From positions 45,870-109,869 of the forward strand of contig JBCCGK010000029.1 in the NCBI GenBank assembly GCA_039029315.1: a DNA stretch of 64,000 bases, read 5' to 3'. The stretch's first letter is position 1, and the number at the start of each line of letters is the position of its first letter. A program made the translations under genes and the position numbers. The notes beneath the pieces are model-generated. The model saw only the letters and a program-made list of their open reading frames with translations, was not told the origin of the DNA and ran no database searches. The DNA comes from JBCCCJ01 sp039029315. GTDB taxonomy: Bacteria > Bacteroidota > Bacteroidia > J057. This document shows, piece after piece, positions 53,963-63,514 of this stretch.

Positions 53963-56023
53963 ATGAAAAGAAACCTCCATATCCTCTTGCTTCTAAGCAC
54001 CATTTTTTTGCCTGCTTCATTGATGAGTCAGACCATGGTCAGTGGTAATATTAGCACAAATACTACCTGGAACATGGCTGGAAGTCCCTATATCGTAACC
54101 GCGGATGTCATTGTCGATCCGATGGTCATTTTGACCATTCGACCGGGAGTGGTGGTGCGCTTCGATGCGGGTACAAGGATGGGTGTTCGTGGATTTTTAA
54201 GAGCAGTTGGGCAGGATACAGCAAGAATTCGATTCACCGCCAATGATACTTCGGCCACAGCAGGATTTTGGAAAGGAATCGTCGTGTCAGGCGCCACCAG
54301 AATGGAGAATGTGGTCGGGACCTACGCAAAGAAGTTTCTGTTTTTGTATGACGGAGGGACAAACCTAAGTCAGGTAAAAGGATCTATATTCTCGCAAAAT
54401 GATACGGCCATGGTTTTTGATGGATCTTATCCGGATTCATTGCATGTCTGGAGATGTTTGTTTGAGAAGAACCGTATAGGAATGATTGCCGATTCTACAG
54501 CTTCCGTTCGATGGTCTATATTCAAGGAAAATGATTGGGGAATTCTAGGCAACCGCATAATTGTAGCTCGAAACAAGTTTATTGACAATGGATATGGAGC
54601 TATCCTCGAACGATCCGGAGTTGTCCGAAACACCTTTTCTGGGAATACAGTTGCAGGGCTGACAGAAGCCAGGTGTAGAGTTGGGTTTAACAGAATTGAT
54701 CACAATGATATAGGAATAAGATCAAACCTTCTCCCTGGATCAATAATGAAGTTCAACCATCTGAGAGCCAATCGAGTTGGGCTTCGAATAGGGGCAGCTG
54801 CAGGCTCAAGTGCCACTGGTCAGACACAAGGAATATTCAGAAGAAACTCTATTTGCAATAGTTGGCTATACAATGCTGCGAACTTCTCAGACTCCACTGT
54901 AACCATAGATCTGGAGCAGAATTGCTGGTGTGATTCCGATTCCGCAGCAGTTGCGGCCACCATTTTTGATGGCAATGATACCAGTGCTGTTGGATTTGTG
55001 GACTTTCTCCCGATGGATACCACCTTTTGTGAACCAGATCGGGTATATCCAGGAGATGCCAATTACAACGGAATCGCCAATATCTTTGACATTTTCCCAA
55101 TCGGATTGAAATTTGGATCAACAGGGCCAACCCGACCAAATGCTACCGTCCAGTGGGTAGGACAGCCAGCTCCAGACTGGAATGATACCCTTCCCAATGG
55201 CGTAAACATCAAGCATACCGATTGCAATGGAGATGGCGTCATCAATCTTCAGGATATTGGTCCCATCATCCTTAACTACGGCAATACACATAACAGCAAC
55301 AAAACAACAGTAACGGATGGCATTCCTCTATCTATCTCTTTGCCTACTACCGTGAATGAAGGGGATACGATAAGCTTCCCAATCAACTTCGGCACCTCTT
55401 TGTTCCCTGCCCAAAATGTCTATGGAATCGCTTTCTCAGTCGCTTATGATACGAGCCTTGTCAAACCTGGAACCTTTAGTATTGACTTCAGCAATTCCTG
55501 GATGGGAACACAGGGAACTGACCTGATTGGATTCGCCCATGACATTTATCAAGATGGAACCTTGGATATAGGATTGGTACGAACAAACCAAACCCCCATG
55601 AGTGGATCTGGATTGTTAGCAGATGTTACCGTAGTCATAGACGAAGACATTGCCAAGACCTTCATCCCTCTTACCTTCGAATTCCTGGAATCTCGTGCAA
55701 TCGATGCAGTGAATGAAGATGTGCCCGTTACAGGTTACAACTCTGAGTCAGAGGTCTCTACGACATCTATTTCAGATGAAGTTCTGTCAACATTCTCTTT
55801 TTATCCCAATCCAGTAGAGGATATCTTGACAGTAGAGCATGGACACATCGAGATTCGCGAATTGCGAATCACAACCCTCGCAGGCCAGACACTCTTAACA
55901 AAAAACACCCAGAATGTTGCCAAATCTGAGATCAGCCTTAGCAAGTATCCCAATGGAATGTACTTCTTGACTGTTCTAACAGACGAAGGCAAGCATACTG
56001 AAAAGATTTACATCGTCAGGTAA
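53963..56023 (+). CDS. T9SS-secreted beta-helix, dockerin-like and cohesin-like protein
   Basis: This 686-residue protein has a signal peptide (about 1-22). A right-handed beta-helix-like region follows (about 25-330; VLTIRPGVVVRFDAGTRMGVRGFLRA at its N-cap). Then come two EF-hand-like dockerin segments (DANYNGIANIFDIF and DCNGDGVINLQDIG, about residues 355-440) separated by about 60 residues. A cohesin-like domain (about 455-590) and a T9SS sorting domain (last 75 residues, YPNPVEDILTVEHG) complete it. Dockerin and cohesin in one protein suggest cell-surface self-assembly, but this is inference. Confidence 0.75.
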   Translation: MKRNLHILLLLSTIFLPASLMSQTMVSGNISTNTTWNMAGSPYIVTADVIVDPMVILTIRPGVVVRFDAGTRMGVRGFLRAVGQDTARIRFTANDTSATAGFWKGIVVSGATRMENVVGTYAKKFLFLYDGGTNLSQVKGSIFSQNDTAMVFDGSYPDSLHVWRCLFEKNRIGMIADSTASVRWSIFKENDWGILGNRIIVARNKFIDNGYGAILERSGVVRNTFSGNTVAGLTEARCRVGFNRIDHNDIGIRSNLLPGSIMKFNHLRANRVGLRIGAAAGSSATGQTQGIFRRNSICNSWLYNAANFSDSTVTIDLEQNCWCDSDSAAVAATIFDGNDTSAVGFVDFLPMDTTFCEPDRVYPGDANYNGIANIFDIFPIGLKFGSTGPTRPNATVQWVGQPAPDWNDTLPNGVNIKHTDCNGDGVINLQDIGPIILNYGNTHNSNKTTVTDGIPLSISLPTTVNEGDTISFPINFGTSLFPAQNVYGIAFSVAYDTSLVKPGTFSIDFSNSWMGTQGTDLIGFAHDIYQDGTLDIGLVRTNQTPMSGSGLLADVTVVIDEDIAKTFIPLTFEFLESRAIDAVNEDVPVTGYNSESEVSTTSISDEVLSTFSFYPNPVEDILTVEHGHIEIRELRITTLAGQTLLTKNTQNVAKSEISLSKYPNGMYFLTVLTDEGKHTEKIYIVR

Positions 56024-56049
56024 TCGATCTTCGGATCGAGCCCAACAGG

Positions 56050-56077
56050 AATCGCCTGCCAGTTTTGGCAGGCGATT
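56050..56077. terminator. Bidirectional terminator hairpin
   Basis: AATCGCCTGCCA pairs with TGGCAGGCGATT over 12 bp with loop GTTT, followed by GTTTGTTT. It lies between two convergent genes. A second short hairpin with a TTCG tetraloop (TCGATC-TTCG-GATCGA, 56024-56039) directly follows the stop codon of the beta-helix gene. Confidence 0.75.
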
Positions 56078-56083
56078 GTTTGT

Positions 56084-57958
56084 TTAGGGAATTAGATCCA
56101 AAATCAGGATGGATCTTGATGGGCAGGAGAGGCTGTCGAGATGTGGGAGAGATTCTTTTGTAATGACATTTATAGCAGCGGTGAACGATTTCGTACGTTC
56201 CTGGTATTTGCTCATGCTCAGGGGTTGGGAGGTGTCATTCTGATTGATCACAACCATGACTGTTTGATCGGGATGATATCTGAAGTAAACATATACTCCC
56301 TCTTCAGGGACAAACTGCATCAGTTTTCCTTGTGTAATGGCAGGGCTGTTTTTTCTGAATCGGGCAAGGGTTCGAATATATTCAAAGGCTTCTTGTTCTA
56401 ATTCTGTGCGTCCCTCTTCATGGAATTTATTCACTTTATCTGCTTGCCATCCACCAGGAAAATCTTCTCTTACCTTGTCATGATTGGAATGATCAAAGTC
56501 ATTTTTCATCAAAATCTCAGTCCCATAATACAGTTGAGGAATTCCTCTGGTTGTGAGCATCAATCCAATTCCCATTTTGAAAGCTTGCATATCTTCCCCC
56601 ACTCTCGAGAAGAACCTGCCCAAATCATGATTGTCAAGAAAGACAACATTTTGAGAAGGATCTTGATAGACATAATCTTTGGCCAACGTATAATACACCC
56701 TTGCCAATCCTTCAGTCCATCCAAAATTTTCACTCAAGGCATCATAAATGGCATAATTCAATTGAAAATCTGTAACCCCCTCCAAATGACTATTGATCTT
56801 TTTGTTGGGGATACCTTCCGTGAACCAGGCCTGCACAGGAACCCCATGTACCCATGTTTCGCCAAAGAGCGTGAACAGGGGATACTCTTCTTTGATCCGT
56901 ATGGCCAACTGCGCCATAAACTCCTGATCTGCATAGGCATAGGTGTCGATTCTGTAACCATCCAGTCCGGCATATTCTATCCACCAGATGCTGTTTTGAA
57001 TCAGATAATTGCTCACATGTTCATTCTGTTGGTTTAAGTCTGGCATGTGTGTGTCAAACCAACCATTGCTCATCAGATTCCGATCATATTCAGAAGCATA
57101 AGGATCGAGTAGGGTGGGGGCTCTGTATGTGGTTTGTGTAAAGTTGTCAAACTGATGAATCCAATCCTGACTGGGAAGGCTTTCGATAAAAAAATGTTGA
57201 TCCCCGACATGATTATAAACTACATCCCTGATCACTTTGATCCCGCGTTGATGAGCCTCTTGTACAAAATTTAGATAGGCATCATTGCCACCCAGCCTTG
57301 GATCGATTCTATAGTGATCTGTAATGGCATATCCGTGATAGGATTCTTTTGGTTGATTATTCTCCTCTACTGGATTGAGCCAAATGGTGGTTATTCCTAG
57401 ATCTTGCAAATAATCCAGATGATTCACAATCCCTTGCAGATCTCCACCGTGCCGCTGGTATTGTTTGGTCCGGGAAGATGAGGATTGTTGCATGCCTGAG
57501 ATCACATCATTTGTTGAATCGCCATTGGAGAATCTGTCTGGCATGATCAGATAGATACAGTCATTGTCATTGACTCCCTGAATTCTGTTGTCGAATCCTT
57601 GTCTGGCTTTCAGTTCATATTGTACAGTTGATGCCAGTCCATTTTTTGTGAAAATGAATGAAAATATCCCGGGTTTTGCTGTAGTTGGGTCGATTTTAAG
57701 ATCCAAAAATAGATAATCTGAATTGTCTACCTGTGTGACCCCCAGCAAAATAAGACCTTCTCCTTCAACTGTTACTTGACATCCAGATAAGTTTCTCCCA
57801 TGGACGAGAAGTTCAAGGTCAGGGCTTCCCATTTCTACCCACCAGAAGGGAGGATCAACCCGCGTAATCTGGAAAGATTGAGCTGTTCCCAGGTAGGGTA
57901 GCAAAGCAAAACTGAGGAAAAACAAAAAAGTCTGAATATGAATAAATCTCCCTGTCAT
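56084..57958 (-). CDS. GH13 alpha-amylase-family enzyme, exported
   Basis: This 624-residue enzyme has a signal peptide (about 1-26), an Ig-like N-terminal domain (about 28-120; DPPFWWVEMGSPDLELLVHG) and a (beta/alpha)8 barrel (about 130-540). It ends with a C-terminal beta domain. The catalytic residues are visible: Asp in GYRIDTYAY (about 336), Glu in LFGETWVHG (about 366) and Asp in FLDNHDLGRF (about 442). The N-domain motif WWVEMGSP is typical of neopullulanase/cyclomaltodextrinase-type (SusA-like) enzymes, which cleave starch or pullulan oligosaccharides in the periplasm. Confidence 0.9.
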   Translation of the reverse strand: MTGRFIHIQTFLFFLSFALLPYLGTAQSFQITRVDPPFWWVEMGSPDLELLVHGRNLSGCQVTVEGEGLILLGVTQVDNSDYLFLDLKIDPTTAKPGIFSFIFTKNGLASTVQYELKARQGFDNRIQGVNDNDCIYLIMPDRFSNGDSTNDVISGMQQSSSSRTKQYQRHGGDLQGIVNHLDYLQDLGITTIWLNPVEENNQPKESYHGYAITDHYRIDPRLGGNDAYLNFVQEAHQRGIKVIRDVVYNHVGDQHFFIESLPSQDWIHQFDNFTQTTYRAPTLLDPYASEYDRNLMSNGWFDTHMPDLNQQNEHVSNYLIQNSIWWIEYAGLDGYRIDTYAYADQEFMAQLAIRIKEEYPLFTLFGETWVHGVPVQAWFTEGIPNKKINSHLEGVTDFQLNYAIYDALSENFGWTEGLARVYYTLAKDYVYQDPSQNVVFLDNHDLGRFFSRVGEDMQAFKMGIGLMLTTRGIPQLYYGTEILMKNDFDHSNHDKVREDFPGGWQADKVNKFHEEGRTELEQEAFEYIRTLARFRKNSPAITQGKLMQFVPEEGVYVYFRYHPDQTVMVVINQNDTSQPLSMSKYQERTKSFTAAINVITKESLPHLDSLSCPSRSILILDLIP

Positions 57959-58195
57959 ATGGCACGATTTGCTTGGATAATATGCTGGGAAATTACAGAA
58001 AACTTTTACAATCAGGGAGACCTGAGTGGAAAGGCTAGGTTCTGTTGATTTTCACAATTATGCAAACCTTTTTACGATTCTGTCAACCTTCAGACGAAGA
58101 ATTTTCTTAGATTTAAACTTCTGTCCTGGAAATCCATGAAAGCAAGAAGAATACGATTGATTTTTACTACTTGATTGAATAGAATTTCGATAACT

Positions 58196-58900
58196 ATGAT
58201 GGTCCCTCCCTCAAAGCAAACCAAATTGTGGAAGACGAAACGAATCTCCGCTGCTGTTTTTAATCGAAGTATTTCCTTTTTGTTTGTGCTCAGTATTTTG
58301 CTCGGTCCCATGGGAACTGGTTGCAAAAGAGGACAAAAATTGGAAGAGGAACGAGCCAAGGAGGCTGCTGCTGCCAAGCAAAGAGCAGTGGATCAGGCTC
58401 GCTCTGATTTAGAAGGCCTGATGGCAACCCCAGTGAGAGATTTTTCAGACCTTGAAGAAAGAGAGTCTATTCTGGCCGATATCAAAAACCGCAACATTGA
58501 TGATGCAGGAGTTCGGGCCTTGATCAGGAAAGTTGAATACTTTTTGCAGCAAGAAAGAGCCAGATTGGAAGCCGAGCAAATTCCCCCCGAACCCCCTGTT
58601 GATCCAATGGCAGATCTGAAAAATCGCTTGGGTCAACAATTTACACAAATTGCAAGAGCCGGAAATGTGAACATGGCCAATGCAAGTATCCAGCAAGCGA
58701 TTGGAATGTTTAGCTCACCCTCTACTCCTGTCTTAGTCGTGATCAGTGAGGAAAATGGAAAGAAGGATTATGATCGACCTACCACGATCGAAAAATACCT
58801 CAACTACATCAAAGATCAGAGACGAAACCCGAATCAAATCTCCCACATAGAAACAAATGGGGCCGGCAAAATTACGCAACTGGAACTCACCAAACGATAA
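58196..58900 (+). CDS. Hypothetical lipoprotein, first of the LRR cluster
   Basis: This lipoprotein of about 234 residues has a signal and a lipobox-like MGTGCKRG near residue 45. A charged coiled-coil/helical stretch (EEERAKEAAAAKQRAVDQARSDLEGL) and a C-terminal conserved-looking block with VVISEENGKKDYDRPTTIEKYLNYIKDQ follow. I do not recognise the family. The ATG at 58196 is preferred to a TTG at 58175. It is followed by three co-directional exported proteins; spacing to the next start is 66 bp and includes a tandem repeat. Confidence 0.6.
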   Translation: MMVPPSKQTKLWKTKRISAAVFNRSISFLFVLSILLGPMGTGCKRGQKLEEERAKEAAAAKQRAVDQARSDLEGLMATPVRDFSDLEERESILADIKNRNIDDAGVRALIRKVEYFLQQERARLEAEQIPPEPPVDPMADLKNRLGQQFTQIARAGNVNMANASIQQAIGMFSSPSTPVLVVISEENGKKDYDRPTTIEKYLNYIKDQRRNPNQISHIETNGAGKITQLELTKR

Positions 58901-58927
58901 GCGATTGGCCCTATCACACACATCATT

Positions 58928-58966
58928 TTGTCTGAATAATTTGTCCGAATAATTTGTCCGAATAAT
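58928..58966 (+). repeat. Three tandem 13-bp repeats directly before a start codon
   Basis: TTGTCTGAATAAT, TTGTCCGAATAAT, TTGTCCGAATAAT: three copies (one with a single change) end immediately before the ATG at 58967. Copy-number change by slippage would shift the spacing of any promoter or ribosome-binding element here. Confidence 0.7.
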
Positions 58967-59542
58967 ATGTCAATTCATCACATATCTGCAACATTTGTTC
59001 TTGTTCTGGGTCTCTGTATTGGAGGATTTGCTCAGGGTGAAATCAGTCCTGAAAGAAAACAAGCCATTGATTCCCTGGCAATGGAGAAGGTCCGGGACCT
59101 CAGTCGATACATCAGTATCATTGGGAGCAAGGAAACCCTCTTTTCTGAAGGCAATCGAGTCATCGAACGTGCCGTGGAATTGTTTGCCGAAGGAAGCGAA
59201 ATAGCCGTTTCTTCCCTAAGCAGATCAGACCTCCAGTATTTTGGTGTCCGACGGTACTTTGAGCGATTGATGGCCTTGAACTATGACCAAGTTACAATTA
59301 AGTGGTTCAATATCCAGTATATCAGTGACCTTGAATTGCAGCCAGATGGAAGATATGTAGGTGTCATCACTATCTATCAAAGATTTGAGGGTACAACGGA
59401 TGATGGGCTCAAGTATATGGATACGACCAAAAAAGACATCACTGTCTATGTAGAGCGAAAAGAAACACAGATCGGAGGAAATCGGATCGAATTTTGGGAT
59501 GTCCTGCTAGGAGATATTCGGGTAACTGAGACAATGCCTTAA
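58967..59542 (+). CDS. Hypothetical exported protein of the LRR cluster
   Basis: This 191-residue protein has a signal peptide (about 1-22; LGLCIGGFAQG). The mature domain has helix-rich and beta-rich parts, with VKDLSRYISIIGS, VERAVELFAEGSEIAVSSL, and IKWFNIQYISDLELQPDGRYVGVITIYQRFEG. Sequence layout resembles the N-terminal domain of the downstream LRR protein (shared order: helix with acidic patch, VRRYFERL-type helix, beta strands with G-x-Y). The family is unknown to me. It is preceded by the 13-bp tandem repeat. Confidence 0.6.
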   Translation: MSIHHISATFVLVLGLCIGGFAQGEISPERKQAIDSLAMEKVRDLSRYISIIGSKETLFSEGNRVIERAVELFAEGSEIAVSSLSRSDLQYFGVRRYFERLMALNYDQVTIKWFNIQYISDLELQPDGRYVGVITIYQRFEGTTDDGLKYMDTTKKDITVYVERKETQIGGNRIEFWDVLLGDIRVTETMP

Positions 59543-59603
59543 TCATTCTGGAAGAAGAACATCATAGAGCCATTTCCTTTGCTTCTTCCAATTAGATATC
59601 CTT

Positions 59604-60479
59604 ATGTTGAACATCCCTTTTGATTCCCTTCTCTCAAGATCATTGTACAAGATTATTGTTTTTCTGGTACTCCTCTTACTGACAATTTCCTCTTCCCTTC
59701 AAGCCCAATGGGTAGGAGATTACCTGGGCGATGAACGAGCATTATATGCAGAAACCAAGCAGGTCAACCAGTTCTTCCGAAGATTTAATTGTGAAGAAGC
59801 GCCTGATGGAGAACGATATTTTCCTGGACAAAAAGGGTATCGAGATCCCAAGCTTCGACTGGAATATCTGGATATGTTGTTTGATCATGACAATGAGGCC
59901 ATCACCAGAAAGCTTCGTTCCTCCTTTATATTAAAAGTAACTGACCCGAATAGATCTGTCTTTTTGGATTTTCATGGAGATGATTGGTTTGCAGAAGTCA
60001 ACATTACTGTCGAATATCAGGGAAAAGAAGAAAAGATGACCCTCTTCATGGATTTGGAAGAAGGAGATGTTGGCTCCAAATGGGTCTTTAACAATGTCTA
60101 CTTCGAACCTTTTCATCGACTCTTCTCTGCTCAGGTAAATGAAGAATTGGTTCCGCCCTTCATCCATCCATTGAGTCATGAATTGGACTTTATGGAATTC
60201 TCCAAAGTTTTCAAAAATAAGGAAAGGCTGGAAGTCTATGCCTCCAGCGAATTTCAACCAGACTATCTTACCTTGTTTTTGTATGAGAGTAAACAGCAGA
60301 AATTAAGGTTCAAAACCGTTAATAAAGTGAAGTTTCATTTTTTTCAGGTTGAAGGCTGGTATTTTGAGCTGAATGAATTCAACCGACCTGGAACCAATAA
60401 AGGGTGGCTGATCTCACAAATGATGCGCCTCCCTCCTGGACAAAAAGAGATTCTTCTCAAGTATATTTATCACAAATGA
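59604..60479 (+). CDS. Hypothetical exported protein of the LRR cluster
   Basis: This 291-residue protein has a signal peptide (about 1-34; LLLLTISSSLQAQ). Its core has LRLEYLDMLFDHDNEAITRKL and a beta-rich middle (FLDFHGDDWFAEVNITVEYQGKE), with a resemblance in outline to the other two exported domains of this cluster. No active-site residues were found. The stop overlaps the start of the LRR gene by 4 bp (ATGA), so the two are translationally coupled. Confidence 0.62.
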   Translation: MLNIPFDSLLSRSLYKIIVFLVLLLLTISSSLQAQWVGDYLGDERALYAETKQVNQFFRRFNCEEAPDGERYFPGQKGYRDPKLRLEYLDMLFDHDNEAITRKLRSSFILKVTDPNRSVFLDFHGDDWFAEVNITVEYQGKEEKMTLFMDLEEGDVGSKWVFNNVYFEPFHRLFSAQVNEELVPPFIHPLSHELDFMEFSKVFKNKERLEVYASSEFQPDYLTLFLYESKQQKLRFKTVNKVKFHFFQVEGWYFELNEFNRPGTNKGWLISQMMRLPPGQKEILLKYIYHK

Positions 60480-63160
60480 TTCAACCTTCATTCAAGCGTG
60501 TACGATATGTTCTTTGTGTAAGCCTGTTGGGATCTCTTCAGATGATCTCTTCCGCTGTGGCACAATCAATCCCGGACACCACTGCCATCAGTGCATATAA
60601 GGAAGAGGCAAAGTACATGCTCTCATTTGTAGAATTTGTATTCAATACTGTTGGGGATCCATTCAGTTCTGCCCAACAAAAAGAAACGATCATTCAGGAA
60701 AGCTATCTGAAAGCATTCAGAGACCATGAAGTCCAGGTAGAAGACGATTTGGTGGAAAATCGGTCTACAGTAATCAACAAGGACATTCAAGCTTATCTCA
60801 AGGATATTGATTTCTTTTTCAAGGAAGCTCGATTCACCTTTCTGATAGAAGAGATCACTCATGAGGTCAATGAGACTGGAGAGTTGTACTTCAAAATTCA
60901 ATTTGCTCGAAATCTTCAGGGCATCACCAATGACAATGATAGCGTGAACTCAAGCCAGGAACGATTTGTCGAGATTAACCTGGACCCAGAAAGACGCGAA
61001 CTGAAAATTGCCAGCATGTATACCACCAAATTGAGCGAGCAGGAAGATTTGAAAAACTGGTGGAATACTATGCCCTATGGCTGGAAAAAAATATTCGCCA
61101 GTGAGGTATACATCAATGATACCCTGGGGATGGGTACCTTGCTTGAGCAAAATGAATTGCTGTTGGTAGGAGATACCTTGTTTTATTCTCAATCCTCAAC
61201 TCCAGCCAGTGAAGCCAAATCGGCTTCTGCTTCCCTGGATGATCTCTTTGCTCCTTATGAAGATACCTTTGTTGTTTCCTCTCCGGATCTGTTTGAACAT
61301 CTGAAGCAAATCCAATCCAGGACCAGCCTCGATCTTACCGGACAGGATCAACTCGACAATCTCGAACCACTGAGCAAGATGACTCAATTGAAAGAGTTGA
61401 ATCTGTCAGGAACAAATGTCTATGACTTGGTCCCCTTACGAAACCTGACCCGCTTAGAAAGCCTCGATATTTCCTACTCCCAAATTGATGACCTCAGTCC
61501 ATTGAAGTTCGCCATTGGCTTGAAAGACCTCAACATCAGTAATTCTCCACTGCTAGACTTGACCCCTCTTACCTTTTTTCCACAACTCAAAAGTCTTAAC
61601 TGTTCTTACACTGATATATCAGATCTACAAGTAATTAGCAGCCTTTCCCAGTTGCGCGAACTCAACTTTCAAAATACGCAAGTGGAATCGATCGCGCCAC
61701 TCGCTCCCCTTGAAATGTTGGAGCAATTAAGATTTGCCAATACCAAAGTGAAGGATCTTTCCGCTTTGAAGAACAAGCCACGCCTGGAGTTTCTGTACAT
61801 TGACAACAATCAAGTATCAGACCTGGCTCCTCTTTCTACCAACTCCAAACTCCGCCTCATTCACTGTAATAAAACCTCAATTGAGAATCTTCATCCTCTG
61901 AGTTTGCTTACTGATCTCAAAAAAGTATACTGTGATAATACAAAAATTGGAAGAGTAGAAGCCGCAGAGTTTATGAAGAATAAGCCTGGATGCCTGGTGA
62001 TTTTCGAATCTTCGGCCTTGACTGATTGGTGGAAAAACTTGCCTGGGGATTGGGAAACCTATTTTCTGGAGGTAATGCCTACCGCAAAGGTCGGCACAGA
62101 ATACTTACATGAACTCGCCAAGATTACCAGTGTAGACATCCGGGAGAAGAAAAACATAAACAGCCTTGAACCTCTGCAAATGCTGACAAATCTGAAAGTC
62201 CTCAATTGTAGAGGTGCAGGAATCGATAAGTTGGAAGGCATAGAAGAGTTAGTGGAATTGAAAACTTTAAACTGTAGCTATACAGGTGTCCACAGTTTGG
62301 AACCAGCAAGATTTCTAAAGAGCCTTACCCAAATAGATGCCTCCAATACCTCCATCTCCTCGCTGGAACCCTTACAGGGCTTGAGTAGGCTGAGGAGAGT
62401 GATTCTGGATAAAACCGAGGTAGAAGAAATCATGCCACTTGTCTCAGTGAGTGGACTCAAGACCATTTTTTGTGATGAGACACATGTGAAGACAGAAGAA
62501 GTGCAGAGATTTTTGATGAAGTCTCCAGATTGTTTGCTTGTCTTCCAAACAGCCGAATTAGAAGTTTGGTGGAAGAGATTGGGAAAAACCTGGCAAGGCA
62601 TATTCCAGAACCATGTCAAAAGCAAAATGGCCCCGAACAGAAAGCAGCTTCATCAGATGATCTCCCTGAAAGCCATTTCAATAGAGGACAATTCGGATAT
62701 ATTGACCTTGACCCCCCTCACCCAATGCCTCCGATTGACCCATCTGAAAATTCAAAACACACGGATCAGTGATTTGACTCCATTATCAGACCTCCCAAGC
62801 TTACAATCTCTGACCACATCAAGAAATCCCGTTTCTGATCTTGGACCACTTCGTGTCCTAGACAAATTGACCTACCTCAATATTGAAAACACTCCTATAG
62901 AGGATATTTCCCCTTTAGCAGATCTGAAGAATTTAGAAGAACTCAACTTTGGAGGAACACAAGTAGGAGACATAAGACCACTGGAAACCCTGACTTCTAT
63001 CAAGCAATTGGACTGTTCCAATACGCCAGTGAAGAAATTAAAATCATTGAACAACCTCCCCAACCTCATTGTGTTAAAGTGTTTCAATACGAGAGTTCCT
63101 GCAAAAAAAGTCCAGGCATTTGATCATGCCCACCCACAATGTGAAGTGATATATTACTAG
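60476..63160 (+). CDS. Large leucine-rich-repeat surface protein with three WW-capped blocks
   Basis: This protein of about 894 residues has a signal peptide (about 1-30), a 150-residue N-terminal domain like its upstream neighbours, and internalin-type 22-residue LRRs (LTRLESLDISYSQIDDLSPL pattern). The LRR area is divided into three blocks. Each opens with a Trp-rich cap (LKNWWNTMPYGWKKIF at nt 61049, LTDWWKNLPGDWETYF at about 62018, LEVWWKRLGKTWQGIF at about 62560) and closes with a Pro-x-Cys motif (PGCLVIF, PDCLLVF, PQCEVIY). It has no T9SS domain or membrane anchor that I can see. It is probably an extracellular protein-binding scaffold. Start 60476 was chosen because of the ATGA overlap. 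Confidence 0.78.
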   Translation: MIQPSFKRVRYVLCVSLLGSLQMISSAVAQSIPDTTAISAYKEEAKYMLSFVEFVFNTVGDPFSSAQQKETIIQESYLKAFRDHEVQVEDDLVENRSTVINKDIQAYLKDIDFFFKEARFTFLIEEITHEVNETGELYFKIQFARNLQGITNDNDSVNSSQERFVEINLDPERRELKIASMYTTKLSEQEDLKNWWNTMPYGWKKIFASEVYINDTLGMGTLLEQNELLLVGDTLFYSQSSTPASEAKSASASLDDLFAPYEDTFVVSSPDLFEHLKQIQSRTSLDLTGQDQLDNLEPLSKMTQLKELNLSGTNVYDLVPLRNLTRLESLDISYSQIDDLSPLKFAIGLKDLNISNSPLLDLTPLTFFPQLKSLNCSYTDISDLQVISSLSQLRELNFQNTQVESIAPLAPLEMLEQLRFANTKVKDLSALKNKPRLEFLYIDNNQVSDLAPLSTNSKLRLIHCNKTSIENLHPLSLLTDLKKVYCDNTKIGRVEAAEFMKNKPGCLVIFESSALTDWWKNLPGDWETYFLEVMPTAKVGTEYLHELAKITSVDIREKKNINSLEPLQMLTNLKVLNCRGAGIDKLEGIEELVELKTLNCSYTGVHSLEPARFLKSLTQIDASNTSISSLEPLQGLSRLRRVILDKTEVEEIMPLVSVSGLKTIFCDETHVKTEEVQRFLMKSPDCLLVFQTAELEVWWKRLGKTWQGIFQNHVKSKMAPNRKQLHQMISLKAISIEDNSDILTLTPLTQCLRLTHLKIQNTRISDLTPLSDLPSLQSLTTSRNPVSDLGPLRVLDKLTYLNIENTPIEDISPLADLKNLEELNFGGTQVGDIRPLETLTSIKQLDCSNTPVKKLKSLNNLPNLIVLKCFNTRVPAKKVQAFDHAHPQCEVIYY

Positions 63161-63312
63161 ACTCACCTTGCAAGCGGCCTCCCGAAATCTTCCACCTTCC
63201 TCATCGACATGTGTTGGACAGGGAATGAAAGCAGCTAATCGCTATGCCAGAGTTCCTGTTGACTACTCTTCTCCCTTCATTCCCTATCTACCTGCTTAAT
63301 ACCTATGCTGAT

Positions 63313-63514
63313 CTTAGTTTGACTTTGGCCATTTTTGACGAGCAAAAACAAACATAATGGCACTAAAATGGCCCTTTTTGAATTAATTCACTTCGTGTTT
63401 CTTAGCTATTTTGAAGCCGATGTTAAATATTAATCTGATGAATTGGGAGAATCGTCCATTTACAATAAACGAGAACGCTTCCGTCAAATGGGAAATGGCC
63501 AAAGTCAAACTTAG
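63313..63514. repeat. MITE-like element, second copy of the TTTGACTTTGGCC family
   Basis: Perfect 17-bp inverted ends TTTGACTTTGGCCATTT at 63318-63334 and 63493-63509, with CTTAG on both outer sides (63313-63317 and 63510-63514). The copy at 29.4 kb has the same ends but flanks CTTAG and CTAAG, so CTTAG may be either a target duplication or part of the inverted repeat. The interior has no reading frame. It abuts the palindromic element that starts at 63514. Confidence 0.65.

Noticed and set aside
56420..57037. Plus-strand frame of 205 codons antisense to the GH13 gene
   Set aside because: Opposite strand to an intact amylase with all catalytic residues; no motif.
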